This document shows, in pieces, positions 60,391 through 64,000 of a DNA stretch of 64,000 nucleotides. The first letter of the stretch is position 1. Every line of letters starts with the position of its first letter. The notes under the pieces are model-generated. The model was not told where the DNA came from. It searched no databases and was given only the letters and a program-made list of their open reading frames with translations. The stretch is from Intestinimonas massiliensis (ex Afouda et al. 2020) (lineage in GTDB: Bacteria; Bacillota; Clostridia; Oscillospirales; Oscillospiraceae). Position numbers and translations under genes: made by a program. The stretch is taken from NCBI RefSeq assembly GCF_900626285.1, contig NZ_LR131147.1:2477643-2541642 (forward strand). Reading direction: 5' to 3'.

Positions 60391-60804
60391 ATGAGCAAAA
60401 AAGAGAAATTCCCCGTCTACCTGTCGCCGGAGAAAAAGGCGGCCCTGGAGCGGAGGTATACCGAAGACGGCAGCCGGAGCATCACCGGATTCATCGAGAA
60501 CGCCATCGACTTCTATCTGGACTATCTCAGCGCCAACAACTCCGGATTGTTTCTGCAGTCCGCCGTCCAGTCCTATCTGGATGGCAGACTGGATCAGATG
60601 GAAAACCGTATGGCGTCGCTGCTCTTCAAACAGGCGGTGGAGCTGGACATGGGACTGAGTATGCTGTTCAAGTGTGTCAACGTGAGCGAGGAAGAGCTGC
60701 GCCGTCAGCGGGCGGAGAGTGTGGCCAACGTGAAAAAGACCAACGGCAAGGTGTCACTGGTACAAAAGCTGCGGGAGCTGGAGGATGACCCATGGCAAGA
60801 CTGA
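60391..60804 (+). CDS. MobC-like relaxosome accessory protein
   Basis: A 137-residue protein. The N-terminal segment MSKKEKFPVYLSPEKKAALERRYTEDG followed by a helix fits a ribbon-helix-helix DNA-binding domain. The C-terminal part is helical. GGAAAGGAGG precedes the ATG, and the end overlaps the relaxase gene by 13 bases. It should help the relaxase bind oriT. Confidence 0.72.
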   Translation: MSKKEKFPVYLSPEKKAALERRYTEDGSRSITGFIENAIDFYLDYLSANNSGLFLQSAVQSYLDGRLDQMENRMASLLFKQAVELDMGLSMLFKCVNVSEEELRRQRAESVANVKKTNGKVSLVQKLRELEDDPWQD

Positions 60805-62750
60805 TCGTCAAGAGCCCGTATATCAAGTGCGGCGTTGGTCAGGGTGCGGACGGATACATGAAGTACATCGCAACGCGGGAACGGGTGGAGATCATCCCGG
60901 ATGACCGTCCGCCTACCCGCAAGCAGGAGCAGCTTATCACAAAACTGGTAAAAGATTTTCCTGACACCAAAGATCTGCTGGAGTATGAGGACTATGCGCA
61001 GCACCCTACCAAGGCCAATGCCTCGTCCCTCATCACGCTGGCCCTGGAGGAGAACTGGTCCCAGGTTCAATCCTCGGAGGGCTACGTCAGGTACATCGCC
61101 ACTCGTCCCAGAGCGGAGCGTCTGGGTGACCATGGGCTGTTCGGCGACGAGGATGGTGTGGATCTGGACAAGGCCATGTCGGAGCTGGAACACTACGCCG
61201 GAAATGTGTGGACACACATCATCTCCCTCCGCCGGGAGGATGCTGAACGCTTGGGCTATGACAATGCCCAGGCGTGGCGTGCACTTCTGCGTACACACCG
61301 CAACGACATCGCCGCCGCTATGAATATCAAGCCTCAGGACTTCCGTTGGTACGCCGCCTTCCACGATGAAGGGGAGCACCCCCACGTGCACATGATGGCG
61401 TGGTCGGTGAAACCTGGACAGGCCTACCTGTCCAGGGATGGCATCCGGCAGATCAAGTCCACGCTGACCAATCAGATCTTCAAACAGGAGATGCTCCACC
61501 TCTATGAGCAGAAGTCTGAAAGCAGAGATGAACTGGTGCGGGAGACCCGAAAGGCCATGCTGGAATTGTCCCGGCAGATGAGTGAGTCGGTCTGTGAGTA
61601 TCCTGAAGCAGAGCGGATGATCTTAAATCTGGCCCAGAGCCTCGAAGATGTGAAGGGTAAGAAGTCCTATGGCTATCTTCCAAAGCAGATAAAGCAGCAG
61701 GTCGATAAGATCGTAAACCAGCTGGAGCACCTGCCTGTTGTGGACAGGTGCTACCAGAAGTGGTGGGAGCTGCAATGTAAAGTGAATGACTTCTACGCCG
61801 AGAGAGCGCGGCAGCGCCCGCCGCTCTCTGAACAGAAAGAGTTCCGCGCCATCAAAAATGCGGTAATCCAGGAGGCCGAGCACGTCCGACTGAACCACAT
61901 CTCTTTCGAGGACAGAGATATGGAAGACTACGGCGACTGGGTGGATGAACGATCACTCACCTGGACCTGCCGGGAGCTGTGGAGAATTGTTGAAAACGAG
62001 GCGTTTCCATTGGAAGAACGGGACGAGGCCGCTGAGAGGCTGGAGCTGCTGGCAAAGATGGGCGATCCCTACGCCCAGACCTTCCTGGGACAGCTGTACC
62101 GGGACGGCGGTTTGCTGATTCCGGATGCAGAGAAGGCCAGGCACTGGCTGGAGCAGGCGGCCCGGCAGGAACTGCCTGCTGCCCAATACGCTTTGGGGCT
62201 ACTGCTTCTATCTGACGATCCCGACGTACACGATCCGGGTGAGGGTATCCGGTGGCTGAATGCAGCGGCGCAAAACGGGAGCGACTATGCCGCCTATACC
62301 CTGGGCAAGGAGTATCTCAGTGGTGAGCATGTACTCAAAAACGCAAATACAGCGGCAGAATATCTCCGTCAGTCGGCAGAGGCACAGAACCCTTGGGCGC
62401 AGTATCTGCTGGGCAAGCTGTACCTGATGGGAGAGGGTGTGGGGCAGGATCAGGACATTGCCTATGGCTGGTTCCAGGCTGCGGCAGTTCAGGGGCACAC
62501 CTATGCACAGTTTTTCAAGGAGCGCATGGAGCAGGGCCCGCCCGGACCACCCAGCCTGATGCTCTCTGCCACGCAGCTCCTCCGCCAGATGGGCAACATC
62601 TTCCGGGACAATGTGCCGGAGGATTCCACAAGCATCGGGCTGCATATTGACCACAAGCGGCTTCAGGCGCTCCAGGAAAAGCGGATCGCCCTGGGGCATA
62701 AACCGAATGACCATGTGGAGCAGACGATGGGTGGTATGACCATGAGGTAG
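60792..62750 (+). CDS. MobP-type relaxase with C-terminal Sel1-like repeats
   Basis: A 652-residue DNA-nicking protein. The relaxase domain (about residues 1-330) carries the histidine triad in HDEGEHPHVHMMAW. From about residue 400 Sel1/TPR-like repeats follow (AQTFLGQLYRDGG, AQYALGLLLL, AQYLLGKLYLMGEG). They suggest protein-protein contacts, perhaps with a coupling or secretion protein. The gene overlaps the MobC-like gene, as is usual. The element may be mobilised by a co-resident conjugative system, since no transfer ATPase is in the window. Confidence 0.88.
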   Translation: MARLIVKSPYIKCGVGQGADGYMKYIATRERVEIIPDDRPPTRKQEQLITKLVKDFPDTKDLLEYEDYAQHPTKANASSLITLALEENWSQVQSSEGYVRYIATRPRAERLGDHGLFGDEDGVDLDKAMSELEHYAGNVWTHIISLRREDAERLGYDNAQAWRALLRTHRNDIAAAMNIKPQDFRWYAAFHDEGEHPHVHMMAWSVKPGQAYLSRDGIRQIKSTLTNQIFKQEMLHLYEQKSESRDELVRETRKAMLELSRQMSESVCEYPEAERMILNLAQSLEDVKGKKSYGYLPKQIKQQVDKIVNQLEHLPVVDRCYQKWWELQCKVNDFYAERARQRPPLSEQKEFRAIKNAVIQEAEHVRLNHISFEDRDMEDYGDWVDERSLTWTCRELWRIVENEAFPLEERDEAAERLELLAKMGDPYAQTFLGQLYRDGGLLIPDAEKARHWLEQAARQELPAAQYALGLLLLSDDPDVHDPGEGIRWLNAAAQNGSDYAAYTLGKEYLSGEHVLKNANTAAEYLRQSAEAQNPWAQYLLGKLYLMGEGVGQDQDIAYGWFQAAAVQGHTYAQFFKERMEQGPPGPPSLMLSATQLLRQMGNIFRDNVPEDSTSIGLHIDHKRLQALQEKRIALGHKPNDHVEQTMGGMTMR

Positions 62751-62755
62751 AGGTA

Positions 62756-62785
62756 AAAAACTCCCCGCCAGTTATGGCGGGGAGC
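62756..62785 (-). terminator. Rho-independent terminator of the hepT/mntA pair
   Basis: On the minus strand CTCCCCGCC pairs with GGCGGGGAG around ATAACT and is followed by TTTTTT. Confidence 0.88.
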
Positions 62786-62853
62786 AAAGTAATTACAGAA
62801 TGAACAAGCTGCAGCATGGTGCTGCTGCTGGGCCCCATAACCCTATTCTGCTG

Positions 62854-63240
62854 TCACGACATGGTCGGGCCGGAAAATGAATTATGCCCTTGCTGCAGAC
62901 GAATCTGTGCCGCACAAAAGTCACGTAATTCTATAATCTCGGCCTCCGAGGTCTCCCATATTGTATCAATGTCAATATGGCCATACTCATGAGCAACTAC
63001 ATTTCGCATACCGCGAATTGCTTTCCACGGTATTGTGGTATGTGACTGGACAAATTCATCAGAAAGTTTCTTCACCAACTCCCCAATCTGTAAAAGGCAG
63101 AGCGCAATCGCGTTCCGATAGGTTGGATTGCTGCAAAAGGTGTTGTAGTTGCGGTCATACTCCGTATGGGTAAACATGATGTCATCACAATATCCCTGGA
63201 TCTTCTGTAGGATCTGGATGTCACGATTGGGTATGGTCAT
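62854..63240 (-). CDS. hepT: HepT-type RNase toxin
   Basis: A 128-residue protein of the HepT (DUF86) family. I start at 63240 (MTIPNRDIQILQKI) with GGAGGAGGTG upstream. The catalytic R-x4-H-x-Y motif reads RNVVAHEYG. The gene overlaps mntA by 20 bases. In the studied pairs MntA adds AMP units to the HepT tyrosine to silence it. It is a stability module of the mobile element. Confidence 0.88.
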   Translation of the reverse strand: MTIPNRDIQILQKIQGYCDDIMFTHTEYDRNYNTFCSNPTYRNAIALCLLQIGELVKKLSDEFVQSHTTIPWKAIRGMRNVVAHEYGHIDIDTIWETSEAEIIELRDFCAAQIRLQQGHNSFSGPTMS

Positions 63241-63535
63241 ATAACAGCACCTCCTCCTGCGCAATATGACTGAGGAATTGCTGGTCCAGACTGCCCGTGG
63301 TCAACAGGTCCAGCTTTTTCCCAAGCCGTTCTTCCAGGTCGCTGTATAGTGCCCCCAAAGTGAACAGCCCCTTCACATTTCCTTTGTCTATGCGCAGGTC
63401 AACATCGCTGTTTTCCGTGGCCTGTCCTCTGGCATAGGAGCCAAAAAGGAAGATGCGGTCTACACCATATTGGGCGGCAATAGGGGATATCAATGCTCTC
63501 AATTCATCTATCGCATAGATTTTACCGTCCGCCAT
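63221..63535 (-). CDS. mntA: MntA-type nucleotidyltransferase antitoxin
   Basis: A 104-residue minimal nucleotidyltransferase. The GSX10DXD motif reads GSYARGQATENSDVDLRID. GGGAGGGG precedes the ATG. It acts as antitoxin by AMPylating HepT. Confidence 0.88.
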   Translation of the reverse strand: MADGKIYAIDELRALISPIAAQYGVDRIFLFGSYARGQATENSDVDLRIDKGNVKGLFTLGALYSDLEERLGKKLDLLTTGSLDQQFLSHIAQEEVLLYDHTQS

Positions 63536-63756
63536 GTAAACCTACCCCTCCCTAAAGTGTCGTAAAGTAAGGCTACATCTGCATTGTAGCATAAGAATTT
63601 TATAGTTGCAAATCGAAAACGCGGGGTGATTTTAATACAGTGTATAACAAAGAAAGTCCCCCTGCAAATGATAACAGTTTGATAACTGTGGTCAAAACCA
63701 CTGGCTATTCCTCTAAGATTAGGGTATTGTGTGTTGCTGCAAAGGAGGCGGCACAC
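63536..63756. promoter_or_regulatory. Leader region with palindromes and a repeat motif
   Basis: The 11-mer GATTTTAATAC with AACAAAGA downstream (63629-63654) resembles the island-edge motif at 33733-33758. ACAGTT-TGAT-AACTGT (63674-63689) and GTGGT-CAAA-ACCAC (63688-63701) are palindromes ahead of the last gene and may be operators. Confidence 0.45.
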
Positions 63757-64000
63757 ATGGGCTACTACATGAGCGAACTGTACCGGCGCTACTTCCGGGC
63801 CACGGACTTCAGCGAGCTGGAGGAAGAAATTGAAAACACCCGTCAGGAGGTGCGGGACTGTCTGGATCAGGCGCAGCGGCGGGAGCTGATGCGCCTGGTG
63901 GATGCGCAAGACCAACTGAAAGCAAACCTTGCCCAAGCCAGCTTCGAAGCCGGGTTCCGGCTGGCCATGGGGCTGCTCCAGGAGGTAGAGGTGGAGCGTA
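63757..64000 (+). CDS. N-terminal part of a coiled-coil protein, cut by the window edge
   Basis: The ATG at 63757 follows AAAGGAGG. The 81 visible residues (MGYYMSELYRRYFRATDFSEL then charged helix) look like an alpha-helical or coiled-coil protein similar to small DUF6809-type proteins of Firmicutes phages and elements. The family call is tentative and the 3' end is outside the window. Confidence 0.6.
   Translation, partial: MGYYMSELYRRYFRATDFSELEEEIENTRQEVRDCLDQAQRRELMRLVDAQDQLKANLAQASFEAGFRLAMGLLQEVEVER

Overview
The window looks like a chromosome segment of a GC-rich, low-GC-lineage anaerobe of the Oscillospirales (Clostridial cluster IV) type. The evidence is Gram-positive lipoproteins, strong AGGAGG ribosome sites, an Asp23/FakA pair, a butyryl-CoA dehydrogenase/Etf set, SLH-domain surface proteins and ECF transporters. 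The species assignment is an inference. Roughly 1-33.4 kb reads as resident chromosome. From about 33.5 kb onward the sequence looks like an integrated island.

1-12 kb: a complete oligopeptide ABC transporter (permease, permease with a large insertion, two ATPases, binding lipoprotein) and a complete amino-acid ABC transporter. They are followed by the convergent asp23-fakA pair and a small membrane peptide. A compact IS200-type element (about 12.14-12.88 kb) sits directly behind etfA.

12.9-33.3 kb: a carboxylate-catabolism region. A leftward group encodes a cupin, an HpcH/HpaI aldolase, a 4-hydroxybutyryl-CoA dehydratase, a GldA-like dehydrogenase, an acyl-CoA dehydrogenase and EtfBA. Two rightward groups encode (i) a mutarotase-like protein and an old-yellow-enzyme-type oxidoreductase and (ii) a BKACE enzyme, a DUF169 protein, a second cupin, a DUF6282 hydrolase and a TRAP transporter. 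A sigma-54 activator gene lies between the two rightward groups. All three groups begin with a GG-N10-GC sigma-54 promoter, so one activator probably controls the whole region. The substrate is not known.

33.4-57 kb: the 3' half of a tRNA-Val(GAC) gene with its own terminator marks an integration junction. To its right is a dense cobamide (vitamin B12-type) acquisition module with five cobalamin-riboswitch-like leaders in about 15 kb. It encodes surface proteins built from the two folds of animal transcobalamin (an alpha/alpha toroid and DUF4430), anchored by SLH domains or a membrane segment. It also encodes an EcfT, a fused EcfA-EcfA-S protein, a TIM-barrel protein that may be a CbiR-like remodelling enzyme, a BtuFCD-type ABC transporter, the remodelling amidohydrolase CbiZ, a Cys-rich protein, a very large (about 2,440 residue) SLH protein and a homing-endonuclease-repeat protein. 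This looks like a surface capture, import and remodelling system for corrinoids.

57-64 kb: a mobilisation module of lower GC. It holds a frameshifted sigma-70-like gene, a DUF6076 protein, an excisionase-like HTH protein, a replication-type winged-helix protein, a MobC-like protein, a MobP-type relaxase with a Sel1-repeat tail, and a MntA/HepT antitoxin-toxin pair. No integrase is visible, so the island probably continues past the right edge.
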